Assembly (NCBI RefSeq): GCF_018613325.1 | Contig: NZ_JAGGQJ010000018.1 | Location: 62,001 to 126,000 of the forward strand | Direction of reading: 5' to 3' | Source of the DNA: Bacillus sp. ISL-34 | GTDB taxonomy: Bacteria > Bacillota > Bacilli > Bacillales > DSM-1321 | Length of the DNA: 64,000 bases | Part shown: positions 18,146 through 26,842 of the stretch, piece after piece | Numbering within the stretch: position 1 is the stretch's first letter | Layout: each line of letters starts with the position of its first letter | Notes under the pieces: generated by a model | Database searches by the model: none | What the model was told of the DNA's origin: nothing | Seen by the model: only the letters and a program-made list of their open reading frames with translations | Position numbers and translations under genes: made by a program

Positions 18146-18170
18146 AAACTTTTATAGCTGCATCAACGTC
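18146..18170 (+). promoter_or_regulatory. ECF (SigV-type) autoregulatory promoter of sigV
   Basis: AAAC (18146-18149), a 17-base spacer and CGTC (18167-18170) match the AAC/CGT pattern of ECF sigma promoters. The shared extended forms CAAACTTTTA and CGTCTAT also occur in the opposite promoter. Confidence 0.75.
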
Positions 18171-18222
18171 TATTCTATGTACCTAGGATACGTAATTTAA
18201 ATGTTAGGAGCTCTATCATGCA

Positions 18223-18738
18223 ATGAAAAATCTAGATATGAATCAAGTAATCGCGGCCCGGATAACCGAACGGCAAGAAAATTTGTACAGACTTGCTTTT
18301 TACTATGTCAAAAATCAAGAGGATGCCCTTGATATCGTGCAGGAATCGATCAGGAAAGCTCTAGCCTCCAGCAGCAAAATCAAAGATGCTGCTTCTATAG
18401 ATAGTTGGTTATATAAGATCATCGTCAGGACGGCACTGGATGTTTTGCGAAAGAAAAAGAAGCTGACCTTCGCCGATGACGAAACAATAGAATACTTACG
18501 CAGCGGTGAGGAAGATCACTATCCTGACCTGGATTTGCAAAAGGCCCTTGAAGGTCTTTCGGTCAAGTACAAAACGGTAGTCGTTCTCCGTTTCTTTGAG
18601 GATTTGAAGTTTGATGAGATAGCGGAAGTGTTGGAAGAGAACGTAAGCACGATAAAAACGAGATTATATAAAGCGCTGCAACTATTGCGGATCAACATGA
18701 CTGAACGGGAGGAAACGAAAAGATGGAAAAAAAATTAA
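18223..18738 (+). CDS. sigV: ECF RNA polymerase sigma factor SigV
   Basis: This 171-residue ECF sigma factor has region 2 at about 10-80, with YRLAFYYVKNQEDALDIVQES, and region 4 at about 108-160, with the helix-turn-helix LKFDEIAEVLEENVSTIKTR. It lacks regions 1 and 3, as ECF factors do. The four-base-class overlap with an RsiV-type anti-sigma gene, plus the neighbouring pdaC, identify it as SigV, which is released when RsiV meets lysozyme. TAGGAG lies thirteen bases before the ATG, a rather long spacing; an internal ATG at 18238 is possible. Confidence 0.88.
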   Translation: MKNLDMNQVIAARITERQENLYRLAFYYVKNQEDALDIVQESIRKALASSSKIKDAASIDSWLYKIIVRTALDVLRKKKKLTFADDETIEYLRSGEEDHYPDLDLQKALEGLSVKYKTVVVLRFFEDLKFDEIAEVLEENVSTIKTRLYKALQLLRINMTEREETKRWKKN

Positions 18739-19592
18739 AAGATCTGCGGGAAGAATATCTTAAAACACCGATACCAAAGGAATTGAATGATGTCGTTCAA
18801 GCAGCCCTGAATGAAAAGCCCAGGAAGAAGCCAAGGGTTGGCAGGAATATCCTCGTGTCAGCAGCTGCGGCGCTTCTGATTGTGACAGCTTCCGTAAACA
18901 TCAGTCCGGCAGCGGCGAAAGCCATGAGTGATATTCCGATAGTCGATAAGGTCATCAAAGTGATTACCTTCGTTGAATGGAAAGAAGAAGCGAATAATTC
19001 CTCCGCAGTAATCAAAACACCTGCCATATCCGGTCTGGAGAATAAACAGCTCGAAAATAGCTTGAATGATAAATATTTAGCGGAAAGCAAGCAGCTTTAT
19101 AAAGAATTCACGGACTCCATGGCAAAACTGAAGGAAGGGGAAAAGGGCAATATCTCGGTAGAAAGCGGATATGTGATATTGACGGATAATGAAACGATAT
19201 TATCGGTACAGCGTTATACGGATACGATTTCTGCTTCCAGTTCCACGGAAAGTCAATTCGATACAGTCGACAAGAAAAACGAAGTGCTATTAACGTTAAA
19301 TAGTTTATTTAAAGATGATCGTTATCTTCAGGTGATCAGCGAGAACATCAAGGAACAGATGAAGCGGCAGATGGTAGAAGATCCGGAAAAGATATACTGG
19401 GTCGAAGATGATGACCTTACTGCATTTAAAGGTATCGATGAAAACCAAAACTTTTATATAAACGAAGATGGCAAGCTAGTCATCGCCTTTAACAGCTATG
19501 AAGCGGCGCCGGGATATATGGGGCCCGTCGAGTTCATCATCCCGACAAAGGTGCTGTCAGATCTTCTTGTGGGCGATCAATATATCCATTAA
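18723..19592 (+). CDS. rsiV: Anti-sigma factor RsiV (lysozyme sensor)
   Basis: This 289-residue protein overlaps the end of sigV by 16 bases. The cytoplasmic N-terminus (1-40) should hold the sigma factor. One membrane segment (about 42-64) is followed by NISPAAAKA, a plausible signal-peptidase site, which in B. subtilis is cut only when lysozyme is bound. The extracellular part has DUF4163 and DUF3298 domains like those in PdaC, and in known RsiV it binds lysozyme directly. In B. subtilis the operon continues with oatA; here it ends, and pdaC takes the neighbouring position instead. Confidence 0.88.
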   Translation: MEKKLKDLREEYLKTPIPKELNDVVQAALNEKPRKKPRVGRNILVSAAAALLIVTASVNISPAAAKAMSDIPIVDKVIKVITFVEWKEEANNSSAVIKTPAISGLENKQLENSLNDKYLAESKQLYKEFTDSMAKLKEGEKGNISVESGYVILTDNETILSVQRYTDTISASSSTESQFDTVDKKNEVLLTLNSLFKDDRYLQVISENIKEQMKRQMVEDPEKIYWVEDDDLTAFKGIDENQNFYINEDGKLVIAFNSYEAAPGYMGPVEFIIPTKVLSDLLVGDQYIH

Positions 19593-19653
19593 AACGACCT
19601 TATTGGTAATTCTTATGACGGGCGGGTGGTTTTTAAAACGGCACAATACAAAA

Positions 19654-19703
19654 AGACGAATCAACGTTACTTGATTACAGTAACCTTGGCTCGTCTCTTT
19701 TTT
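19654..19703 (+). terminator. Terminator of rsiV
   Basis: A stem of about 17 positions with three mismatches (AGACGA..GTTAC paired with GTAAC..TCGTCT) is followed by CTTTTTT. It overlaps the 3' end of the small minus-strand gene at 19675. Confidence 0.8.
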
Positions 19704-19899
19704 GTTCGAATTTCATCTGATCCAGTTCAAGCCTCATTTTTTCCGTCTCCATCAGATAGTTTTCATGTTTAAGCTTTTCAAGTTCCAATTCAACTAGTAG
19801 CATATTGTGTTTGTTTTTTGACTGTTTTTCGAAATGGGTTGTCAGTATGGCGATTATTGGGATGGAAAAAATCATCACGACGGTTATGATCTAGAGCAT
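19675..19899 (-). pseudogene. Small membrane/coiled-coil protein with an amber codon at position 3
   Basis: The minus strand has a strong GAGGTGG site, six bases, then ATG CTC TAG. The same frame then stays open for 72 codons: a hydrophobic segment (IITVVMIFSIPIIAILTTHF) followed by a charged, Glu/Lys/Leu-rich coiled-coil tail. The layout (one N-terminal membrane helix plus short coiled coil) is like phage-shock-B type proteins, though I do not recognise the family. The TAG right after the good start suggests a recent nonsense mutation, for example CAG to TAG. Alternatively, translation could restart at the GTG/ATG pair at 19878/19875, shortening the membrane helix. A sequencing error is also possible. 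Confidence 0.5.
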
Positions 19900-20242
19900 T
19901 ATGTACCACCTCATTTTTTTATATCCATTATACGGTGTATATAATGGTTGAAGTTGTTTTTTTCAAAATGATTCTCTCTATTTTTCCGATTATCATTATA
20001 TTTGCATGGCAACCAAAGTGATATGAAACGTAATACCATTGGTGAAGTTAGGGTAATATATCATTGGTGGCCGCTTCCTATTAGACTATATGGAGTGTTT
20101 TTTACTATGAAATCCGAATTTTTGCTTATATGGTGGAAACCCAATATTAATTATTTTGAAATTAATTATTTAAATATACTAAATATTTATTTACAATAGA
20201 GAAAATAAAAGTTATTATACAATAATAAAAGGAGGGCTAGGT
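19900..20242. other. AT-rich intergenic region before dtpT
   Basis: No credible gene is present. The only ORF (20002-20199, plus) has no ribosome site and an unnatural composition. The region should hold the dtpT promoter and possible nutrient-responsive sites, none of which I can place with confidence. Confidence 0.5.
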
Positions 20243-21736
20243 ATGGCAACGATAAATAAACAGAAAATTGTGGATAGTGTACCTCAAAAAGGTTTTTTCG
20301 GAAACCCTAAAGGATTATTCACCCTTTTCTTTACTGAGTTCTGGGAGCGTTTCTCTTATTATGGCATGAAGGCCATTCTTGTTTACTATATGTATTATGA
20401 AGTTTCTAAAGGGGGACTAGGTCTTGATGAACCCACAGCCCTTGCCCTTGTATCCATTTACGGATCTTTAGTATATATGTCAGGTATAATTGGCGGATGG
20501 CTCGCCGATAGGATTTTCGGGACTTCAAAAGCGGTATTTTACGGCGGTATCTTGATCATGCTCGGGCATATTGTCCTTGCTGTACCAGGCAGTCTCTCCA
20601 TGTTCTTTGTTTCCATGGTACTCATTGTTCTGGGAACTGGTTTATTAAAACCGAATGTTTCAAGCATTGTCGGTGAAATTTACGCGGAAAATGACGAACG
20701 CCGGGATTCCGGTTTCAGCATATTCTATATGGGTATCAACATGGGTGCATTCCTTTCACCGTTTGTTGTCGGTACAGTCGGAATGGACTACAGCTTCCAT
20801 CTTGGTTTTGGACTTGCGGCAATTGGTATGTTAATTGGACTCATCGTCTTTGTTACAACAAAGAAAAAGAATCTGGGCCTCGCTGGAACTCTTCCTGCTA
20901 ACCCATTATCACAGAATGAAAAGAAAAAAGTATTCACTAAATTGGGGATAGCCGCACTGATCATAGCTGCCATCATTGGCGTCACAGCTTCTGCAGGCAT
21001 CTTAACGATTGAAACCTTTATTAATCTAGTAGGTATCCTAGGAATCGTTATTCCGACCCTTTATTTCATTTTCATGTATCGCAGTCCTAAAACAACTTCT
21101 GTTGAACGTTCACGCTTGATTGCCTATATTCCTTTGTTCATAGCGGCTGTCATGTTCTGGGCGATTCAAGAGCAAGGTGCAACAATATTGGCAAGCTATG
21201 CAGACAAACGGACACAGTTGAATTTTGCTGGTATCGAAATAAACCCGGCATGGTTCCAATCATTAAATCCTTTGTTCATCATTACCCTTGCACCAGTATT
21301 CGCATGGTTATGGATTAAACTAGGAAAGCGTCAGCCGACCATTCCTCAAAAATTCTCAATCGGTTTGCTGTTCGCCGGTTTATCATTCCTGGTGATCCTG
21401 CTTCCTGTTTATTTCGGTGGATCCGACGCATTAGTCAATCCGCTTTGGCTTGTACTTAGCTATTTCCTTGTAGTGCTTGGAGAACTTTGTTTATCTCCTG
21501 TTGGACTTTCAGCAACTACAAAATTGGCTCCGGCCGCATTCTCGGCACAAACGATGAGCCTGTGGTTCCTGGCAAGTGCAGCAGCACAAGCACTGAACGC
21601 ACAAATCGTCAGATTCTACACACCTCAAACCGAAATGGCTTATTTTGGAGTGATCGGTGTTGCTTCAATGGTCCTTGGACTGGTCCTGATGGTCTTATCA
21701 CCAAAGATTCAAGGTTACATGAAAGGCATTCGCTAA
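20243..21736 (+). CDS. dtpT: POT-family proton-dependent di-/tripeptide transporter
   Basis: This 497-residue membrane protein has about fourteen hydrophobic segments. The family signature FFTEFWERFSYYGMKA (about 30-45) carries the ExxER proton/peptide motif, and GTGLLKPNVSSIVGEIY is the second POT signature. Members import di- and tripeptides with protons. The start has AAAGGAGGG. It is a single gene with its own terminator. The name follows the Gram-positive DtpT; other POT substrates (nitrate, drugs) occur only in distant branches. Confidence 0.88.
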   Translation: MATINKQKIVDSVPQKGFFGNPKGLFTLFFTEFWERFSYYGMKAILVYYMYYEVSKGGLGLDEPTALALVSIYGSLVYMSGIIGGWLADRIFGTSKAVFYGGILIMLGHIVLAVPGSLSMFFVSMVLIVLGTGLLKPNVSSIVGEIYAENDERRDSGFSIFYMGINMGAFLSPFVVGTVGMDYSFHLGFGLAAIGMLIGLIVFVTTKKKNLGLAGTLPANPLSQNEKKKVFTKLGIAALIIAAIIGVTASAGILTIETFINLVGILGIVIPTLYFIFMYRSPKTTSVERSRLIAYIPLFIAAVMFWAIQEQGATILASYADKRTQLNFAGIEINPAWFQSLNPLFIITLAPVFAWLWIKLGKRQPTIPQKFSIGLLFAGLSFLVILLPVYFGGSDALVNPLWLVLSYFLVVLGELCLSPVGLSATTKLAPAAFSAQTMSLWFLASAAAQALNAQIVRFYTPQTEMAYFGVIGVASMVLGLVLMVLSPKIQGYMKGIR

Positions 21737-21756
21737 CACTTAGCCAGCATTAAAAG

Positions 21757-21793
21757 AAAGATGACCTTAGATTTAACGGGGTCATCTTTTTTG
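21757..21793 (+). terminator. Terminator of dtpT
   Basis: AAAGATGACC pairs with GGTCATCTTT and is followed by a T-run. Confidence 0.85.
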
Positions 21794-22225
21794 TTTCGTG
21801 CCCTTGCAACTTCTTGAATGGGTGCTTGACAATTTTTATTTTAACTTCTTTTTAATATGATCCACAGTGAACACTGACAAAAAACAAAATGATCTTGGGA
21901 ATGGGCCCGATATCTGTGCAATCCTTAAGGGGATGTAATTGCGTTAATGGTCAGTAAGACCAGTTATGTCTTTTCAAATCATGAGAGTATTGTTTCAACT
22001 GGTATTGCCAGCACTGTCTGAATGAAGAATAGGTGAATTTTTCGATTCCTAGTGGTCAAAGGCATTTTTCAGCAAATCAGAAACGAGCGGATAAACAGGC
22101 CGAGAATCGATATTAAAGGTTATGATTTCCCGATTTAACGGTTCAAGATGGCAGATAATTCTAGTTTCGCCCCGGGGATGTAATTCCATGACGTCTGTTA
22201 CCCATTTTTCATCATCGTATATTTA
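21794..22225. other. Gene-free stretch with decayed coding fragments
   Basis: About 430 bases have no intact gene. The minus strand stays open from 22222 to a stop at 22049, giving 58 residues that begin IYDDEKWVTDVMELHP and look protein-like but have no convincing start. On the plus strand a 24-codon ORF (21947-22021) has an AGGGGATG site. Both look like leftovers of degraded genes. I cannot name the families. Confidence 0.4.
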
Positions 22226-22228
22226 GTC

Positions 22229-22280
22229 AAAAAAACTGCACCCCAATTGTTAGATGTTGTCCAACAATTGGGGTGCAGTT
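22229..22280 (-). terminator. Terminator of glcU-gdh
   Basis: A 17-bp perfect stem (ACTGCACCCCAATTGTT and its complement) with an 11-base loop is followed on the minus strand by seven T residues. Confidence 0.9.
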
Positions 22281-22310
22281 CAATGGAGTAGTTATTTTCA
22301 TTAGTTAAGT

Positions 22311-23099
<789 letters not shown>

Positions 23100-23114
23100 T
23101 TATCGCTCCTTTGC

Positions 23115-23966
23115 CTATTCTTTTGTAAAGCCGATCATGATTCCGCCAGCAATTACGAGTACACACCCGATGATGACGAAGGCCATTTGCTTTTTGGATT
23201 TTTTCTCGCCTAAAAGAAAGATTCCGCCTAAAGTGGAAATGACGATCCCCATTTGGGAAAGTGAGAATGCGATGGCAACGCCCACTTTTGGATTAGCGAG
23301 CAGGAGGCCGATATTACCGACTGCCCACATCATTCCTGTTAGAATATTTCTTACGGCATATTTATTAAACGGTTTATGTTTGATGGAAAGGAGCAGGGCA
23401 GCTAGGAACATGCCAATAGCTTGCGGCAGGATCGCCGACCATCCGTCAACTTCATTCCATCTGACAACAATGACATATGTAACATAACCCACCGTTGAAA
23501 TGGCTAGATAAAAAATCCCTTTTTTCATGCTTCCTGCTTTTTTGTTATCACCATCGCCGTAGCTCGTCAGCAAGACACCTGTAATCAAACAGATTATTGC
23601 AACAATGCCGATGATGATTGTAATCTTGTCATTCCATTCCCTGAAAATGATAACCGCAAAAAATGTATTTCCGAGAATTTGCAGTCCTGTTGAGATGGGA
23701 ACGGTTTTCGATACTCCGATTTCCTTGACGCTATTGAATTGAAATAATTGCCCGAATGCCCAGCCTATCCCGGAAATGATGCCGACAACCCATACTAGAC
23801 TGCTCCATTCCGGCGGATTGATGAAAGACATCATGATGGCGAACAGTAATGAACCGATTGTAATGCCAAGCGTTTGATTATAAGAGTTGCCTCCGAGTTT
23901 TTCGGAAACAAGCACTAAGCTGCCCCATGTCAATGCAGGGAGTAGCGCAAAGAAAAAACCTTCCAC
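23115..23966 (-). CDS. glcU: Glucose uptake protein GlcU
   Basis: This 283-residue protein has ten hydrophobic segments in two five-helix halves, the layout of the glucose/ribose porter family (GRP). It begins MEGFFFALLPALTWGSLVLVSEK and contains GIGWAFGQLFQFNSV, both typical. It brings glucose into the cell or forespore for the dehydrogenase encoded next. The start is GTG with TAGGAGA ten bases upstream. A sigma-G promoter would be expected because of the germination role in B. subtilis, but I could not place one with confidence. Confidence 0.88.
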   Translation of the reverse strand: MEGFFFALLPALTWGSLVLVSEKLGGNSYNQTLGITIGSLLFAIMMSFINPPEWSSLVWVVGIISGIGWAFGQLFQFNSVKEIGVSKTVPISTGLQILGNTFFAVIIFREWNDKITIIIGIVAIICLITGVLLTSYGDGDNKKAGSMKKGIFYLAISTVGYVTYVIVVRWNEVDGWSAILPQAIGMFLAALLLSIKHKPFNKYAVRNILTGMMWAVGNIGLLLANPKVGVAIAFSLSQMGIVISTLGGIFLLGEKKSKKQMAFVIIGCVLVIAGGIMIGFTKE

Positions 23967-24179
23967 AAAATTTCATCTCCTAAACTAAAAAACAATGTTT
24001 TATTGAATATAAAATAGTTAGTTAGTAAGCTATTGAATGTATTTAGAGTTTTCCCTTTACACGGGAAAGAAAACATGGTTTTAATTTACCATTTTGTCAT
24101 TTTATTTTGCAGGGTGGAAACAATGAAATAATAAGGGGTTTATGGTACTTTTAATTTAAAAATAGTTAGGAGAAATAGT

Positions 24180-24740
24180 ATGACGACACTGAATGAATGG
24201 TTTGAAAAGGGGATTCCTGCTAAAGAATTTGTATCTTCGATGAAAGTTCATAAAGAAAACTTACAATCGATTCAGGAGGGTTTTTCCATTTCCGCAGAGG
24301 ACCAAGGTTTTTTTGATGAATTAAAGACGAAGGAACTTCGAGCAATTGTCATTACTGAAGACTGGTGCGGAGACGCAATGATGAACATTCCGATACTGCT
24401 GAATATAGCTGATGCTGCAAATATTGAAACACGCATGGTTTTACGAGATCAAAATCTTGAACTGATGGATCAATACTTAACGAATGGAGCAGCGCGTTCG
24501 ATTCCCATTTTTATATTCATTGATAAGAATGGTGAAGAAAAAGCGGTTTGGGGACCTCGTGCACCAAAAGTACAAGAATACGTAATGGAGTTAAGGTCTG
24601 ACCTGCCGGCCAAGGATGATGAACGTTTCGAGGCAGCGCAAAAAGCAGTCATTAAAAAGATAACTGCGGCTTTTGCTGAAGATAAGCACCTGTGGGACGA
24701 AGTATACAGCAGTATCAAGGAAGCATTGGGGAACTGCTGA
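24180..24740 (+). CDS. Thioredoxin-fold protein with single-cysteine WCGD motif
   Basis: This 186-residue cytosolic protein fits the thioredoxin_9-type group. The usual active site is replaced by EDWCGDAMMN (Cys63), and no second cysteine follows within the motif; the only other cysteine is the last residue. The cis-proline region (RSIPIFIFIDK) is present, followed by a GPR loop and a helical C-terminus. It could be a monothiol reductase, a bacilliredoxin-like thiol carrier or a non-redox chaperone. TAGGAGAAAT precedes the ATG. It is a single gene, converging on the HTH regulator across a large shared terminator. Confidence 0.75.
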   Translation: MTTLNEWFEKGIPAKEFVSSMKVHKENLQSIQEGFSISAEDQGFFDELKTKELRAIVITEDWCGDAMMNIPILLNIADAANIETRMVLRDQNLELMDQYLTNGAARSIPIFIFIDKNGEEKAVWGPRAPKVQEYVMELRSDLPAKDDERFEAAQKAVIKKITAAFAEDKHLWDEVYSSIKEALGNC

Positions 24741-24810
24741 CAGGATTATATCCCTTTTTGACCTGTCAAAAAACGGGTGGTAAGCCCATTCTGTATTTTT
24801 TTCCTTAATG

Positions 24811-24903
24811 AAGGGCTGTTTCAAAACGGAGACTGGAACCATTTTGGTTGGTGAATCTATAGTATTCACGGTTCTTGAGTCCAGGGTTTGAGAACAGCCT
24901 TTT
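24811..24903. terminator. Large bidirectional hairpin between convergent genes
   Basis: AAGGGCTGTTTCAAAAC near 24811 pairs with GTTTGAGAACAGCCTTTTT near 24885-24903, with an internal stem-loop between. It separates the thioredoxin-like gene and the HTH regulator. Confidence 0.65.
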
Positions 24904-24910
24904 CATTTAC

Positions 24911-25456
24911 TTATGATTCAGGAATAATTGTAACGCCGATTGTTCGAATAGGAGAGTCTTGTTTAGAACTTTGATTCGTTGCTTTGTAGTACTTTAACAT
25001 TAAATCGTTCAATTCATTTTGGAAGTTAATAAAGCTTTCATCATCAAGCTTTAGTTCTAAAAGGGAAAAGGTTGAACCATCTTCCGAGCAGTCTCTTTCT
25101 TCTAATTTGGTAAGATAGTTTTGATATTGAGTCATAAGGGATAATTGATAATAAGAAAAATAGTTCACCTTTTTCTCATTAGAAGATTTTTTCCATTCTT
25201 CCCCGCTAAGTCGCGCTTCTTCTTCATTTAAAACATAGTATTTTTCGGAAACGGATCTCACTTTTTTCTCTTTTACAATGCGGATGACCCCTGAATCAAA
25301 TAGAACCTGTATATGTCTATATAATGTTGCTTGGGGTACATCTTTAATGATTTTTAACATTTCTAATGGTGTTAAACCATTTTCCCTGTTTCTCATTAAA
25401 GCTTGGGTAATCTTCATTCTTACAGGATGCATTAAAATTTCGGCTTTATTAATCAT
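24911..25456 (-). CDS. Winged-helix transcriptional regulator (ArsR-like)
   Basis: This 181-residue protein has an N-terminal winged helix-turn-helix (about 5-75): HPVRMKITQALM, then a recognition helix PQATLYRHIQVLFDSGVI and a wing with VKEKKVRSVSEKYY. The C-terminal 100 residues are helical and may form the dimer or effector domain. ATG 25456 with GAGGAG upstream is chosen over the longer frame. It is divergent from the YxlEFG-like ABC genes, and a 30-bp perfect palindrome lies just before those genes, so it is the obvious candidate repressor. No metal-binding Cys cluster of ArsR sensors is seen, so the signal is unknown. Confidence 0.75.
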   Translation of the reverse strand: MINKAEILMHPVRMKITQALMRNRENGLTPLEMLKIIKDVPQATLYRHIQVLFDSGVIRIVKEKKVRSVSEKYYVLNEEEARLSGEEWKKSSNEKKVNYFSYYQLSLMTQYQNYLTKLEERDCSEDGSTFSLLELKLDDESFINFQNELNDLMLKYYKATNQSSKQDSPIRTIGVTIIPES

Positions 25457-25563
25457 CTTATTCTCCTCACATTGGAAATTAAATAATTTCAATTGTAAAT
25501 AATTAATGTCGTCATGCATTAAAGCTTAATAAATAGGACTATATTTTTAATATTATTTAATCT

Positions 25564-25580
25564 GATAATATTATCATTAT
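25564..25580. promoter_or_regulatory. Possible second operator half-site
   Basis: GATAATATTATC (a 12-bp palindrome) runs into TTATCATTAT, a string that also occurs in the large palindrome at 25645. It lies about 110 bases upstream of the regulator start. Confidence 0.4.
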
Positions 25581-25644
25581 AAATAACAATAAAACCTCAA
25601 ACAATATTTTATCAAGAAAAAAATAGGTGAAAAATCCCAATTTA

Positions 25645-25674
25645 AATGTTATCATTATCGATAATGATAACATT
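25645..25674. promoter_or_regulatory. 30-bp perfect palindrome, probable operator
   Basis: The half-site AATGTTATCATTATC is followed directly by its exact reverse complement with no spacer. It ends 13 bases before the AAAGGAGTGG ribosome site of the first ABC-operon gene, so it covers the start of transcription or sits just after it. A DNA-bound dimer or tetramer there would block the operon. Confidence 0.65.
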
Positions 25675-25700
25675 ATTTCGTTTTCAAAGGAGTGGTATAT

Positions 25701-25940
25701 ATGGAGTTTCATTATGGATGGAACGAATTGAAAGATATTGATTTCATGCCTATTCTGCCGATTATTTTACCGGTAATTGCTATTGGATTGATTTTAGTCC
25801 TTATAGCATTAATTGATTTATACAGAAATCGAAAGACGAGGAAAAATGTTTTATTGTGGACACTCATCATTATTTTTGCGAATACTATCGGTCCCATTCT
25901 GTACTTCGTTATTGGTAGAAAGGACAGTGACAAAATATGA
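25701..25940 (+). CDS. PLDc_N-domain small membrane protein (YxlE-like)
   Basis: This 79-residue protein has two hydrophobic helices (about 17-38 and 51-70) separated by a basic loop RNRKTRKN and followed by GRKD. This is the phospholipase-D nuclease N-terminal (PLDc_N) fold, here without any nuclease domain. B. subtilis YxlE is the same kind of protein and is also followed by an ABC pair (YxlF, YxlG). ATG 25701 is preferred because AAAGGAGTGG precedes it; the frame also allows GTG 25692. The next gene begins inside its stop codon (ATGA overlap), showing translational coupling. Confidence 0.75.
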   Translation: MEFHYGWNELKDIDFMPILPIILPVIAIGLILVLIALIDLYRNRKTRKNVLLWTLIIIFANTIGPILYFVIGRKDSDKI

Positions 25941-26842
25941 AATTAGAGATTAAAAATGTTACAAAAAAATTCAAAGAAAAAACAGCGGTCAATAATTTTT
26001 CAATGGAACTGCAATCTGGGGAATGTGTTGGATTGATAGGGCCAAATGGGGCTGGTAAATCGACACTAATAAAAGTGATTGCAGATATTATAGATTCAAG
26101 TATGGGAGAGGTGTTGCTTGATGGTAAGAAAATTTCAAAAATGAAAAGGGAAATTGGCTACTTACCACAATACCCTAACTTCTTTCAATGGATGACTGCC
26201 AAAGAAACCCTTACTTTCATGGGGCAGCTCTCGGGTATCAAGAGGGAAGAATTAATAAGGGGCATTCCAGAGATATTGTCGAAAGTAGGGTTGAGCGGGG
26301 AAGAGAATTCAAAGGTGCGGACTTTTTCAGGCGGAATGAAACAAAGGCTTGGAATTGCACAGGCGCTGTTACATAAACCAGCATTGATTGTAATGGATGA
26401 ACCGGTATCGGCATTAGACCCAATCGGCCGGAGAGAAGTATTGAATATCATAAAAGAGATAAAGAAAGATACGACAATTTTATTATCAACGCATATATTA
26501 AGCGATGCAGAAGAAATATGTGAGAGGTTTGTCATTATAAAGAGCGGTGAAAAAATAGAGGACACAACAATGTCGGAATTATTAAACAGAAATAGCGGAA
26601 ATAAAATCAATGTCGACATAACCTCTAAAAGTCAAAAATGGATTGAAACCGTTAAAAGCTTGAACTTTGTCAAAGGTGTAGAGGTAATAGGAAATAAATT
26701 AAAGATAGAAGTGGAAAATATTGAGTCAAACAAGAATATGCTGCTGGCGAATGCTCTGGAGCATGATGTTGATCTTGTCAGGTTCGAAATAGATAACGAT
26801 ACATTGGAAGAGATATTCTTAAAATTGGTGGTGGAAAAATGA
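25937..26842 (+). CDS. ABC transporter ATP-binding protein (YxlF-like)
   Basis: This 301-residue ATPase has Walker A GPNGAGKST (about 35-43), a Q-loop near YLPQYPN, signature FSGGMKQRLG, Walker B LIVMDEPVSALDP and switch His (STHILSD). A C-terminal extension of about 80 residues is typical of the CcmA/Nod-type exporters. It is coupled by ATGA overlaps to both neighbours. In B. subtilis the homologous YxlEFG system sits in the sigY operon; here there is no sigma factor, and an HTH gene takes its place. The exported substrate is unknown; peptide or antibiotic self-protection is plausible. Confidence 0.85.
   Translation: MKLEIKNVTKKFKEKTAVNNFSMELQSGECVGLIGPNGAGKSTLIKVIADIIDSSMGEVLLDGKKISKMKREIGYLPQYPNFFQWMTAKETLTFMGQLSGIKREELIRGIPEILSKVGLSGEENSKVRTFSGGMKQRLGIAQALLHKPALIVMDEPVSALDPIGRREVLNIIKEIKKDTTILLSTHILSDAEEICERFVIIKSGEKIEDTTMSELLNRNSGNKINVDITSKSQKWIETVKSLNFVKGVEVIGNKLKIEVENIESNKNMLLANALEHDVDLVRFEIDNDTLEEIFLKLVVEK

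Noticed and set aside
20002..20199. 65-codon ORF before dtpT
   Set aside because: No ribosome site, Trp- and Asn-rich odd composition, AT-rich intergenic DNA.
23967..24179. Sigma-G promoter for glcU
   Set aside because: Expected from B. subtilis, but no pair of boxes with correct spacing could be placed with confidence.
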